From Bidens hawaiensis (Eukaryota > Streptophyta > Magnoliopsida > Asterales > Asteraceae): DNA of 64,000 nt. Both the position numbers and the translations under genes were made by a program. The stretch lies in NCBI GenBank assembly GCA_021521415.1, contig JAIQDT010000001.1, positions 372,001 through 436,000 of the forward strand, read 5' to 3'. Shown here one piece after another: positions 33,136 through 45,516 of this stretch. How positions within the stretch are numbered: position 1 is the stretch's first letter; every line of letters starts with the position of its first letter. Below the pieces are notes generated by a model that saw nothing but the letters and a program-made list of their open reading frames with translations, was not told the origin of the DNA and ran no database searches.

Positions 33136-35326
33136 TGTAACATCATACTTTTGGTTATAATAATAAAATAAATTTCATTTATTTTATAGTGTGTCGTTAT
33201 CGGTTTAGATAATAAACTATAAGATGATGGGCTTGGACTTTAGAAGATGGAATAAGAGATGGAACGGGCCTTAAGTCTATGGGCTTAAGGGAGTATAAAT
33301 AACCATTAAACCCTAATCCTTTCCATTTTTATCAATCTCTACACCATAGCCTACACCTTGAAAAACACACACAAACATTATCCAAAAACCCGAACCTAGA
33401 TCCGAAGGTGGAAACCAAAACCCGTTGGTGCTAGATCGCTGTGACGAACCAAAACAACATCAAGACTAGACCGTGTTCGTAAACCTACTCATTTAAGGTA
33501 CGTTAATATCAAGAACTTGTTCGTTTAAGTTCGGCTTTAGTCTAGAATCATAGGTCTGCTTTAGTATGGTAAAAACGAATCCAACGAAGCTAAACTTACT
33601 GAAATTTATTACAGTGTGATAGGCTAATTGTTAGTATGAAGACCCATAATATACATACATAAATTGCACCATGTAAACCCGATATTTTGAACGATTTAAT
33701 GGTTAGGGTTTGTAGGCGCTGGCTAGACGAATCCAATGATACCAAATTTATGATGTTTCGTTAAGGAATGAAAGTTTAATCGCAGATCTAATAAACGTTG
33801 ACTGCGTGTGTTCTTCACGATTTTGACTTTGACCCTATAGTCAAATATCTGGATAAGAACTGTTGGTAGTTCGTTATGGATGATCAATTCATTACGCATA
33901 CCTAACGAACGGGACTCATTCGTGTAAATGGATAACGAATCTATCCATTCGTTATACTAAGATAACGAACTAGACAAAGAACCAGAATCACGAATCCGCT
34001 TACGAACCAGATAACGAATCAGGTGATTCGTTACTCGCCAATTCGTTACGAATAAGGTAACGAATCAAGGCATGTTCATATAACGAAATGGAATGACGAA
34101 TCAAATGATGATAAGATAACGAATTAGGCAATAACGAATTAGGCTATGTTCAGATAACGAATTAGGCTTAATTCGTTATAGCGAATGAGTTAACTAATTA
34201 GATAATAAATTAAAATTCTAATAGAAAATGTGATAAGACACTTAACCCCAGCCAGGGGCTCTGCCCCTTGGACCCCGCTAGGGGCTGCCGCCCCTTGAAC
34301 CCCGCTGCCAGAGGGCGCTGGCCCCGATTGTTGAGGGTAATAATTAAACTAGAAACGCGATATGGAAAGTGATAGTAATTAATACGCGTAATTGTTATAC
34401 AGTTACCCGTTCACAACTAAAGAAAGGGATTACCATTAACGGTGAACGTAACCGTATTCAGGTGAGTTCCTAGCCCCACTTCCTTGTTATGTTTTCGGGG
34501 TTGTGTGCATAATCGATTTGATTTGTTAATACACTGACCTTAAGTGGTAAGTGTATATATTATATGATTTATGTATGAATGAATGCTTGATGATTCATGA
34601 ACGATCTTCGGATATTGCATGTATCGTCAAGGGATAGTTTAAAGATATGATATATATATATACAAATAATATGTACGTATGGAAGTTATAATTATGAATG
34701 TAGAGAAATGTATGGAACGTAAGGTTAGAAAGGGAACGGACCCTAATAATATCCGCGAATGAAGGGAACGGACCCTAATAATATATGAGAATGCAGGGGA
34801 CGGACCCTAAGAATATCCGCGAATGTAGGGAACGGACCCTAATAATATCCGCGAATGTAGGGAACAGACCCTAGTATATGTGTATGTATAAAAGGAAAGA
34901 AGGAAGTTGTAATAGTATGAACGTATGAAGGAAGGTAAAGAACTATGTATGTATATGTACCTTCAGGTGTGTATATATGGATGTGTATGGACGTATTGTA
35001 TGTTACCTGATTAACTAGAACTCACTCAGCGCAGCTGACTTTTAGTATGCATGCAGGTGAGTAGAATGATGCAGCTCTCTTGATGAGGACACATGACATG
35101 GAGTTGAAGATACTGGCATCTCAAGGAAATGTTATGACGTTTTTAAACGACTATGTATATGTTTAAATAACGATAAATGTTTGTAGACGAGATTTGAAGG
35201 TTGTGTAATATATATAATGGTTGAAGTTCTATATTCCATGAAAGTTTTAATTAACTCTGATATTTAGAACTGCGTTTATGAGTAAATCCAACGTCCAAAG
35301 TAGGGCACCGGTAACGGGGCATTACA
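33136..35326 (+). repeat. Family A 3' LTR (2191 bp)
   Basis: TGTAACATCATAC to GGGGCATTACA (one change from CCTTACA). Same module order as the 5' LTR: TATAAATA at 33294, donor-like TTTAAG|GTACGT at 33497, AACGAAT array (about 33870-34200), GC-rich block (34243-34325), CAGGTGAGTTCCTAGCCCC (34461-34479), minisatellite (34725-34875). It differs from the 5' LTR by many substitutions and small indels. Confidence 0.95.
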
Positions 35327-35759
35327 AAGAAGCAATCTTGTTAACATCAGTAAATGTTTAGAATACAAAGGTAAGGTAAATAGTTAAACACAACTGGCCA
35401 CTGTGCTTAGCAATTTACAATTACTTACGATATTCTGGACTATTAACTGAATACATCATCCAAAGATATGAGTTAACAACATATCATAAATTCCAAAGAT
35501 AGAATAAAAAGGTAAGGTAAATAGTTAAACACAACTGGCCACTGTGCTTAGCAATTTACAATTACTTACGATAGTCTGGATTATTAACTTAATACACCAT
35601 CCAAAGATATGAGTTAATAACATATCATAAATTGCAACCTTTCAAACAGTTCAAGTTAAGCTCAAACAGCAGATTAGAAAGAGTCTGATAGCAAATTGAC
35701 AAGCAAAGAATCACTCAAAACTAATCTCGAGGTCGAGATTCATTCCAAGGTGGGGAGGA
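35327..35759 (+). other. Family B 3' internal region and polypurine tract
   Basis: It continues the element interrupted at 28807. A 141-bp tandem duplication occupies 35360-35500 and 35501-35633, including AACACAACTGGCCACTGTG in each unit. AAGGTGGGGAGGA at 35747-35759 is the polypurine tract before the 3' LTR. No coding content is recognised. Confidence 0.8.
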
Positions 35760-37546
35760 TGTAACATCCCCAAATTTTCGATCCAAATTTGACAAACTTA
35801 GTAAAGTTAAAGGATCAAAATTATTCTTCAAAATAAAGAAATAAGAAAATTTAAATAAAGAAATAAAAATTATTTCATAAGGAAATAAATTTATTCAATA
35901 AAGAAAAGTCATCTTATGTTAAAGATATAGAAGAAGAAAATTCCATCCCACATGGAAGGATGTAAGAATTCAAAATAAAGAAATAAGAAAACTTAAATAA
36001 AGAAATAAAAATTATTTCATAAGAAAATAAAAATATTCAATAAAGAAAAGTCGTCTTATGTTAAAGATATAGAAGAAGAAAATTCCATCCCACATGGAAT
36101 GATGTAAGAAAGTGAAAGGATTCCACTTGGGTATAAATAAGGAAAATAGAATCCATCCAACATGGAAAGTGGTAGAGAAATTGAAGCTCTTTATAATGAA
36201 GAGATTTTCCATAGTAATATTCTTTTATGCCAAGCATGATGGCGACGGCGACGGCGAAGGACGTTGGGCACAATGTGGCTTTTTGATGGCGCACTTTGCA
36301 ACAATAGGATTAGACCCAGACATGACAAGCTACCAAAAGACAAGGGACTAAAAATGAAAAATGGTATCCAGGGACACATCGCGATACACGATGAGTCCAA
36401 GAACAATGCCATCGCATAACGTGATGGCCCGTTATGATTCAGCGACACGTGTCGCATCCGGGTGACACGTGGTAGATGTGTCAGGCCACGTGTCGCCATG
36501 TGGCACTCTCTGAGCTATGAGTCACATACGCGATGACCAAAAGAAAGGGTCCATCGCGTATGGCGATGGAGCCCAATATCAGCTATAAATAGAAAGGGGT
36601 CACGTCATTCATTTCACACACCAAAACCTCTCTCTCTCTCTAGAATCACTTTCTCTCTCTACATCATTTTGCGTGTTACGAAAAGTAGATCAAGAATACC
36701 CCGATATTCGCGCAAGTACGAAAGTGCTGTTGGTCTAGGTCAATCATTCATTCATTCATAAAGGTTTTCAAACGAGTTCACCACAACATTCAGAACAGAC
36801 AGTCACAGGTGAATACGTTAAACCTTTTTCAGCCAAGATAAATGGGTTGTTTATCTTAAACAAAGTCAGTCAAATAAAGATTTATAGGATTTACGTGATT
36901 CCTATATTATACAAGATAGAAAATAAAAGCAACTCAGACCGAGTACACATGTGTCTGGATCCAAACATAATTAATCTAGTCTACCAATCAAGACTACGTG
37001 GCCGCAAACTAGAGATCATAATAAAAGTTCTCAAATGGGCATCAGTTCCCGGAGAACCGTAATTGTGTGTGTATGGCAGTGGCACAATCCCAGAAATAAA
37101 CATTTCTGCTGAGTGTGTTCAAGAAAACTATCTTGTTACTCAAAGAAAGATTTATAAAATATTTTTAGAGTCAACGATTCACCAGCATATCGCTGACGTA
37201 TATTTCCCCCCAATATTACTGGAAAAAAAGTTAATACAGGTAGCAAGGAATTAGAGCCATTCAAGAAGATAGACGCTCGCAAGGTAGAGATGGCTCAGTT
37301 TTTAAATTATTAAAATATTGTAAACAATATAATTTGTAAAATCAAAAGAGGTTTATAAATTAAACACTCGGGTATTTATTATCCGAGAATCATTTCAATT
37401 AAATTAATATTTTATTATAAATAAAAGTTTCAAAATATATATTAATATTTTATTATAAAATAAATACTTCCGCTAAACTCTGATGTATTTACATAACAGG
37501 TACCAACTATTGGTCACATGCCTAGGCGCTAAATCGGGGTGTGACA
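35760..37546 (+). repeat. Family B 3' LTR (1787 bp)
   Basis: It runs from TGTAACATCCCC to GGGGTGTGACA. It contains TATAAATA at 36584, CT-rich leader sequence, and a donor-like GTCACAG|GTGAAT at 36808/36809, mirroring the arrangement in family A. A minus-strand relative is at 10355-10572 plus 12947-13700. The open frames 36012-36499 and 36847-37254 lie inside this LTR and are not genes. Confidence 0.85.
36584..36591 (+). promoter_or_regulatory. Family B LTR TATA box
   Basis: TATAAATA within CAGCTATAAATAGAAAG, about 825 bp into the LTR and about 217 bp before the donor-like site. Confidence 0.55.
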
Positions 37547-37646
37547 AGTGGTCTAGCATTAGGAGAGTCTTGGTTTATAAATTTAAAACTAGGGTGTCTA
37601 GGTTAGGTTAAGTTTTTATTGACAGCTTTTTAGCACATCATGTTTT

Positions 37647-37664
37647 TGGCAGGGTTGCCGGGGA
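37647..37664 (+). other. Primer binding site, tRNA-Asp-like
   Basis: TGGCAGGGTTGCCGGGGA compares with TGGCGCCGTTGCCGGGGA expected for tRNA-Asp priming, with the mismatches clustered at positions 5-7. Confidence 0.5.
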
Positions 37665-38159
37665 CCCTTAGGCGATTGCGAGACTAGCTTTGATTGCTAT
37701 ACTTAATTGATTAGTTGGTCTTATTTGTGTGTCTAATTGCCTGCGTCTAGTAAGTCTACATATTTGTTAAATTTATTTAATAACAAACTCACATATGTGT
37801 AAAAGAAAATTAGATATGTGTAAAAACTAATTTGTATAATTGTAATCATAATATAAATAATATTAACATATAAAAAATTTTATAAAAAATGTTAGAAATT
37901 AAGGGTTCCTTAGAGTTCTTAAATAATATAGGAGTTCTGTAATGATACTCACCATATATATATATGTATATATGGTGCCCGTGATCTGTTTTGTTTAAGT
38001 GTCCATTGCAGTGATTATTATGGAACATTACTACAAGAACCACCAGCATGGATACAATTATAATCATTGGTACCATTTTAGGGAAGTTTGTTGTGAGATA
38101 TGTGGGGGACCCCACTATACATAGTATTGTTTCAAATCATCGGGGTATTCCACAAACTA
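37665..38159 (+). pseudogene. gag-like leader and zinc-knuckle fragment
   Basis: The first ~350 bp is AT-rich leader. From about 38030 a frame reads KNHQHGYNYNHW and then CEICGGPHYT, a TAG, and YC, which is a C-X2-C-X3-H-X4-C gag knuckle with a stop inside it. The frame meets the CACTA insertion at 38160 and appears to resume at 50343. Confidence 0.5.
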
Positions 38160-38162
38160 CTA

Positions 38163-38540
38163 CACTACAAAAAAAATGTCATATAGTGACATATAAAAAG
38201 TGCCACTAAACAACATAAAAATGCCACTAAAGACTCCTGTAAGAATGTGCGGCACACAAAAAAAAGTGTCACTAGAAGCGGTGATGCTAAAGCCTTTTAG
38301 TGACACATTTTCGATCTACCGCACAACGTTTTTGGGTTTCTAGTGACACTTTTTTATGCCAGAATATAAGAAATGACTTTTATGGCACAATTTTTGTGCC
38401 TATAAAAGATAATGCTAGTTACACATACATGCTAGTTTTTGTGGCACTTTCTTTTCGTCACAATCTAAAAAACTTTTTGTGACACAAATGTTATCTCAGT
38501 AAAAACTATTTCAAATTAAATATATGAACTGCTTTTAGTG
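38163..38540 (+). repeat. CACTA left terminal and subterminal repeats
   Basis: The 18-bp terminal repeat is followed by TAGTGACATATAAAAAGTGCCACTAAA and several TAGTGACAC, ATGCCACTAAAG and GTGGCAC words in both orientations, the presumed transposase-binding region. Confidence 0.85.
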
Positions 38541-40261
38541 ATATGATTTTGCCACATCAATCACTAATCCACAATAGAAAATATAGAATAAAAAGGTTCG
38601 ATAAATTTATAAATGTGGAAATCAAAATATTATAACTTCAGTAATAAGTTCAATCCGAAAACATATTACAAATGTTAGAAAGACATTGTGTAGTAAGTAA
38701 TATATTCCAAATTCCAAATGTTTACACGATGAGTCTAAACGTTCTTTTTGCGTTAAAACATTTTCCTTTTTTCGGTTTGCTTCCTTCCAACTAATCAAAC
38801 GCACCCACCCTTTTTGAGCCTTTCACTTTTGATTAGTCCTCGTTTAAAAATTCATCTGGGTCGATGAACCATATGTCATGTTGTTCATTGAACCAGAGTT
38901 GATGTAATACCTCATGGAAGGGAGCGGAAATTAAACAGAGATTAGCACAATATATGAATATACACATACCGATGATACCACGATAGCACCACAATATAAC
39001 CATCGTTGTTTCGTTCCCTTATCCTCTAAAAAACCACCACCGCCGCCAAACACTACTTAGTCTCAACGTTCAAACACACACACTCACCACCACTCAACGA
39101 TCTGCCAACCAAAAGTAACAATTTAATATGTGTGTGTATGTATATAGTATTAATATGTGAAATATCACAAACTTTTTAAACCCATGTGCAACTATGCAAG
39201 TAATGGAAAACACTTGGTTTCTTAACATATGGTGCAACTTTTGTTGCATAGTGTACAACCTATGATGCAACCAAAAGTTGTAAATTAATATATATAGTAA
39301 TAATTGCCTACCAATATTGATGAAATTAGACAGCTTCATGGCGGTGTACTTGATTCATTATAAAATTTGAAGATACTGTGTTGTGAAACTAAACGAAATA
39401 GGCAAATAGCAAAAAAAAACATGGGTCAGAACGTCACTTCCAATCAAATTGATATACTGCGTAATCATGAAATCAATATCAGAACTAAGGAAAAAAATAT
39501 ATATACTTTAATGCCAAAAATTAGTGAGACATATCCAACCAAGATATAGTAATATTTGAGAGGAGAGTTTCCTATTACTTAGTTAATAGCAATGCTACGA
39601 TTTTAACTGCAGATCCATAGGAATAGGGCACATGAACTACAGACAGTCCATCCTTTAGTACCTAGCAAGGAGAGTGCAAGTTACACACTTAGAAGATACA
39701 ACATCAAGTCAAATTAACAGTTGAAGTATATACTAAACAAAACAAAATTAACCTTTTATCCAATATGATATATTAAACAAACAGATACGTACCTTGGTAA
39801 ATTGTTATTTAAATGTGCATTACGAAAATAATTATCTGATCATTATGACTTCATATGTATAATAATTAAATTTAATATTTGGTGGGATCAGTATATTCCA
39901 ATTCTAATCATCTAACTACTTAGTAATCAAATTCTTTATCTTTAAATAAGATATAAAATAAAACTCCCATATGATTTTAGATATATGCCTAAGGTTAGTG
40001 ACTAAACAATTAGGATACAAATGACAATCTTTTTAAAATATTAGCTAAGTTAAACAAATCATAAATTAAAAATTTTCAAGCAACATCATGTCTTTGTGTA
40101 TGATATTGAGATAAGCCTTTTTCCCGAATACTCGTACCGGTACCCGGGCATGTACCCATATGTGTCTATTGGGTACGGGTATGGATACCCAAGTTTACTG
40201 ATTTTAGGCACCGTTTAGTATATGTAAAAGTTTTTATTAGGTTTCCAACACTCATGACTTA
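38541..40261. other. CACTA interior, no gene recognised
   Basis: AT-rich sequence with short, featureless open frames. 38980-39110 is a relatively C-rich stretch with CCACCACCGCCGCC near 39040. 40115-40200 is a GGGTACGGGTA/TACCCG-rich palindromic piece related to 42705-42890. Confidence 0.4.
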
Positions 40262-40436
40262 AATTTTGTAACATCCTACTTTTGGTTATAATAATAAAAG
40301 AAAATTTTGTTTATTCAATAAAGTGTCGTGTATCGGTTTAGATAATAAACTATAAAACGGTGGGCTTGGACTCTAGAAGATGAAATAAGAGATGGAATGG
40401 GACTTAGGTCCATGGACTTAACGGAGTATAAATTCC

Positions 40437-40444
40437 CCTTAAAC
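40437..40444 (+). promoter_or_regulatory. LTR TATA box variant
   Basis: TATAAATT in GGAGTATAAATTCCCC, one base different from the TATAAATA of the other copies. Confidence 0.5.
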
Positions 40445-41634
40445 CCTAAACCTTTTCATTTGTATCCATCTCTACACCTTAGACTATACCTTGAAAAATG
40501 CACACAAACACCATCCTATATCCCGAGCCAAGATCCGTAGGTGAAAGCCCGAGCTTGCTGGTGCTAGAGCGTTGTGACGAACCAAACCAACATCAATACT
40601 AGATCGTGTTCGTAGATCGACTCGTTTAAGGTACGTTTATAATGAGAAATCATTCATTTAGGTTCGGATTCCTTTGGGAAATTTTAGATCAGTATGAGAA
40701 TGATAAAAACGAACCCAAGACAACAAACCTTACTGAAATTGGTTAAGATTTGATAGGTTAGTCAGTTAAACACGAACCGTATGTATATATACATCAATCG
40801 CACCCTTTGAAACCCTATGTTTGAATGATTGGATGACTAGGGTTTGTAGGCGCCGTGATTCCGATTTGATTGATACCAAATTCGTGTTATTTCGTTGAGA
40901 TTTAAGGTCCAATTGCAGAACCCGTATGTGTTGATTGTACTTGTTCATATCGATTTTGACTTTGACCCTGAGTCAAAGTCTGGATAAGAACTGTTGATTA
41001 TTCGTTATGAGTAAGATAACGAATTAGGTTATTCGTTACTCACCAATTCTTTATGATTAAGATAACGAATTAGGTCATTCGTTACTCACCAATTCCAAGC
41101 TGACCTGGCAGCTTAACCCCAGCCAGGGGCTCTGCCCCTTGGACCCCGCTAGGAGCTGCCGCCCCTAGAACCCCGTTGCCCCGGACCCCCGTTCGTTGAG
41201 GGTTACAATTAAACTAGAAATACGATATGGATAGTGATAGTAATTAATATGGGTAATTGTTATACAGTTAGTCGTGCACAACTAAAGAAGGGAATAACCA
41301 TTAACGGTGAACGTAACCGAGCTCAGGTGAGTTTCTAGCCCCACTTCCTTGTTATGTTTTCGGGGCTGTGTGCATACTCGATGTGATTAGTTAATACACT
41401 TACCTTAAGTGGTAAGTGTATGCCTTCTACGATTTTATGTATGAATGAATGCTTGACGGTACGTGACGATCTTCGGATATCGCATGTGCCACCGGGTAAT
41501 AGTGTGGTATGTGAATGTTTTACGAATGATTTATGAATGATATGTGAAAGTTATGGAGAATGTTAAGTGTATGTTTGAAAGTATATAAATTTAATATATA
41601 TATATATGATAATGTACGGTTGTATGGAGGTACG

Positions 41635-41825
41635 CTTAAAGGGTTGCATACCCTAATAATATATGCGAAGGTTACAGGGTTGCATACCCTAATAATATAT
41701 GTGAAGGTTACAGGGTTGCATACCCTAATAATATATGCAAAGGTTACAGGGGTGCATACTCTAATAACATATGCGAAGGTTACAGGGTTGCAGACCCTAA
41801 TAATATCTACGAAGGTTATAGGGTG
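41635..41825 (+). repeat. 37-bp minisatellite in LTR
   Basis: Five to six units of GGGTTGCATACCCTAATAATATATGCGAAGGTTACA type. Because 37 is not a multiple of 3 but the units contain few stops, a chance repeat-coded open frame (41560-41826) arises; it is not a gene. Confidence 0.9.
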
Positions 41826-42306
41826 AAATGTTCTTTAAAACGTGTAAGTATATATGTAAACTAAAATGAACATTGAAAGTATGAAAGAAAGAAAGAAAGT
41901 ATGTATGTACGAATGAAAGAAAGAAAACAGGCTAAGTATGTAATATGTATCTACGGATACGTATATATATATGTGAATGTATTGTATGTTGCTTGATTAA
42001 CTAGAATTCACTCAGCGTAGCTGACTTTTAGTATGCACGCAGGTGAATAGGATGAGACCACTGTCTTGAAGGGGGGCACATGGCAAATGAATAAAGAACC
42101 TGGCATCTGAATACTCAGTTGTTAACGTTTGAACTGAAAGACATGTTTTAAGTTATCTTTTAAAGACAAGTTAAGAATGTTTTGTAATGAATGTTGAAGT
42201 TTTATCTATTCCGCGAAAAGTTTTAATTCACTATGATATTTAAAACTGTGTTAATGAGTAAATCCAAAGCTAAACTAGGGCACCGGGACCAGGGCCTTAC
42301 AAATTT

Positions 42307-43390
42307 TAAGCGGGATTTTCAAAACCTAATATATATCAGTTGAACCAGTTCATTCTCGATCGGTATGTGTATATTCATATATTGTGCATTGATATATTTT
42401 TATTTCACGTATGTGTAATTGTGTATATCATTAAATAACATTTGTTAACTTTCTCTCTTGTCCTTCTATAGAAATTGAGAAAGCAATAAACATAGAACAG
42501 GGAAAATGAAAAGATGACTAGCGAAGTTTAAACAAATGTTAACTTTTTTTGTGTAAGTTAACTTTGTTTTAAACATTTTCATAAAAAAATTTGGGAGACT
42601 TTGTATGTTTTGGAAATCATTACTTGATTATGAATGGATTTTATGTTATGGTTTATTTCATTTTTAGTTTTGCTATTATGTTTTACGGTTTTGGTATTAT
42701 AGATAAATGTGTGTCGGTACTATACGCTACCGATACCAGGTTTAGTGGAGATTTTTTTAAAGTCAAAGTGGTACCAAAGCGTGTACCGTACCCGAAAGTA
42801 CATGTACCCGTACCCGCATCATAAATATGGGTACGAGGACGGGTACCCATATTTACTGATTTCTGGTACGAGTACTTTCGGATACAGTATGGTACCGTTT
42901 CCATATGATAGCAATAATTTATAAGGAAATGAACCAAAATTTTCAAGCAACAAAACATAAATTTATCAGTAACAATCCATATACATGTCAAAACTGAAAC
43001 CTAATACATGTCAAAACAGAAACCTAATACATGTAAATTTATCACTAACTAATCCACTCTACATCAAATAGTGAAGCACCTTTCTAAATTCACAACATTA
43101 TAATAATAGTAAACTGTGAACATAATGTTACATAGTTGAACTTAACAACCTTAAATCCTATCTTAACATGTTTAACATTACCTTTGTCTTGTAATAGCTA
43201 TTACAACACTGCGGCTCTTTGAAACCTTTCATCAAACAGTTGGTATGAATCTTCAAGCATGTTCAAAAAAACACAAACAGGAATCTTTTGAAACATAACA
43301 CAAAACAAACAGAGGAAAGAACATAATCAATGTTGTCCATAAAAAAAATAGTAAAATTCATCTTCAAAAGAAGCTGTTAAAACCAAATAC
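42307..43390. other. CACTA interior with GGGTACC-rich palindromic patch
   Basis: Mostly AT-rich and non-coding. 42705-42890 holds CGGTACTATACGCTACCG, GTGTACCGTACCCG and GGGTACGAGGACGGGTACCC, similar to 40115-40200, so likely pieces of one small transposon family. ATACATGTCAAAAC is repeated near 42980-43015. Confidence 0.4.
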
Positions 43391-43857
43391 GATCATGTAA
43401 GGCCCCGTTACCGGTGCCCTACATTGGACGTTGGATTTACTCATAAACGCAGTTTTAAATATCAGAGTTAATTAAAACTTTCGCGGAATATAAAACTTCA
43501 ACCAAATATATATTACACAACCTTCAAATCTTGTCTTAACAAAACATTCATTATTATTTAAACATAAAACATAGTCTTTAAAAACATCATAACATTTCCT
43601 TGAGATGCCAGTATCTTCAATTCCATGCCATGTGTCCTCATCAAGCGAGCTGCCTCATTCTACTTACCTGTGTGCATACTAAAAGTCAGCTACGCTGAGT
43701 GAGTTCTAGTTAATCACATATCATACAATACGTACACTTACCTTCAATTATGCATCCGAAGATACATAATAATTACTTTACTATTTTACTTTCATTACAT
43801 AATTTCATGCATACATACATACTTTATTAATTTCATACTATATATTTACTGTCCATT

Positions 43858-44050
43858 CTATCTCAGATATTATTAGGGTCTGATCCCTTCCTTTTCTATC
43901 TCAGATATTATTAGGGTCTGATCCCTCTTTACTTTGTCTATCTCAGATATTATTAGGGTCTGATCCCTTTCTTGTCTATCTCAGATATTATTAGGGTTTG
44001 ATCCATCTTTACTTATCTATCTCAGATATTATTAGGGTCTGATCCCTTAC
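43858..44050 (-). repeat. CCCTAATAATAT minisatellite in LTR
   Basis: Plus-strand units read CTATCTCAGATATTATTAGGGTCTGATCCCTT; on the LTR strand the core is again CCCTAATAATAT. About five to six units. Confidence 0.9.
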
Positions 44051-45508
44051 TTCTTCATCTTCGTACATTCTGTCTTTACATACCCGTAACATACATTAAC
44101 TTTCTTTACTCATTCATACATATTCATATGTTATACATATATCTATCATACACATTCATCTATTATTTACATGCCTCCCTTGTCAACACGTGCAATATCC
44201 GAAGATCGTTCACGTACCGACAAGCTTTCGTTCACATTCAAGATATACATAATTAACATATAAATCATACATGGCATAAACTTACCATTTAAGGTAAATG
44301 TATTAACTACACATCGAGTATGCACACAGCCCCGAAAACATAACAAGGAAATGGGGCTAGAAACTCACCTGAATGCGGTTACGTTCAGCGTTTATGGTTA
44401 TTCCCTTCTTGAGTTGTGCACGGCTAACTGTATAATAATTACATGTATCAATTAACTATTTCTACTCATATCGTATTTCTATCTTTATATAACCCACAAC
44501 GAACGGGGGTCTGGGGGCAGCGCCCCTGGCAGCGAGGTTCTAGGGGAGGCAACCCCTAGCGGGGTCCAAGGGGCAGAGCCCCTGGCTGGGGTTAAGCTAT
44601 CATAACACATTTTCCATTAGGATTTTGAATTATTTTTCTAATTCGCTAACTCGTTCTCTATAACGAATTAAGCCTGATTTGTTAACAAATTCGTCACTTT
44701 TCATCCTGATTCGTTATCCTTGTTCGTCTTTGATAAATCCACATTCGTTAACCTGGTTCGTCATCGTGTCACCATCTGACTGGTCTGATTCGCTATCTGA
44801 TTCGTTACTCTAGTTCATTATATTTAATGTGGCCTGATTCGCCATCTTAATATAACAAATGGGCAGCTAACGAATTAAAGGTCCATTCGTTATCAATTTA
44901 CACGAATGAGTCCCCTTCGTTATGCATGCGTAACGAATTGATCCACCATAACAAACTATCAACAGTTCTTATCCATATTTTTGACTCTAGGGTCAAAGTC
45001 AAAATTGATAAGAACAGTCAACTCCATCAGATCTACGATTAAACCTTCGATTCTCAACGAAACAACATGAAATTGGTATCAATGGATTCGTATTTATCTC
45101 GCCTACAAACCCTAGGTGTCCAATCGGCCAAACATATGCGTTTAAAGGGTGCGATTTGAGCATATATACATACGGCTCGTTTATCCAATAATTAAACCAT
45201 CAAATGCTATCAAATTTCAGTAAGGTTTGATGTATTGGGCTCGTTTTTACCATGTGTATACAGATCTAAGATTTCCTAGATGAATCCGAACCTAAATAAA
45301 CGATTTTCAATTATAAACGTATCTTAAACGAGTCGAACTACGAACACGAGCTGGTCTTTGATGTAGGTTCGGTTCGTCACAACGTTCTAGCACCAACAAG
45401 CTCGGGTCTTCCCCTTCGGATCTTGGTTCGGGTTTGTGTGTGTTTTTTTCAAGGTGTAGGCTATGGTGTAGAGATGGATAGAAATGGAAAGGATTAGGGT
45501 TTAAGGGG

Positions 45509-45516
45509 TATTTATA
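45509..45516 (-). promoter_or_regulatory. LTR TATA box
   Basis: TATAAATA on the minus strand in the shared GGGAGTATAAATACCCC context. Confidence 0.55.

Larger units (their letters stand above)
28808..35326 (+). mobile_element. Tekay-like chromovirus with internal deletion, two LTRs, perfect TSD
   Basis: It is 6519 bp, bounded by TGTAACAT and CATTACA, and flanked by AAGAA on both sides (28803-28807 and 35327-35331). It has a 5' LTR (28808-31089), an initiator-Met primer site, a gag N-terminus, an abrupt joint near 31713 into integrase, a chromodomain, a polypurine tract and a 3' LTR (33136-35326). Most of gag and all of protease, RT and RNase H are missing, so it could only move with help from an intact relative. 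The LTRs differ at many positions, so the insertion is not very recent. Confidence 0.95.
25473..37546 (+). mobile_element. Family B LTR element, gag only, split by a nested element
   Basis: It consists of a 5' LTR remnant (25473-25668), a primer site, a leader reading frame, a gag frame (27103-28320), further internal sequence, a polypurine tract (35747-35759) and a 3' LTR (35760-37546). The family A element at 28808-35326 interrupts it. After removing that insert, the internal region is only about 3.6 kb and contains no protease, RT, RNase H or integrase motif that I can find. It therefore looks like a non-autonomous, gag-only element or a large deletion derivative. Confidence 0.75.
40267..42301 (+). 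mobile_element. Solo LTR of family A (2035 bp), TSD AATTT
   Basis: TGTAACATCCTAC to AGGGCCTTACA, with AATTT at 40262-40266 and 42302-42306. Inside are TATAAATT at 40437, a donor-like TTTAAG|GTACGT at 40630, AACGAATTAGGT words (41020-41090), the GC-rich block (41113-41198), CAGGTGAGTTTCTAGCCCC (41326-41344), and a six-unit 37-bp minisatellite (41635-41825). No internal genes are attached. It sits inside the CACTA element and is therefore younger than it. Confidence 0.95.

Noticed and set aside
41635..41825. Regularly spaced direct repeats considered as a CRISPR array
   Set aside because: The spacers are not unique, the units are adjacent, the sequence is plant nuclear and there are no cas genes.
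41560..41826. Repetitive open frame with LHTLIIYAKVTG units
   Set aside because: It is the direct reading of a 37-bp LTR minisatellite, not a repeat protein gene.
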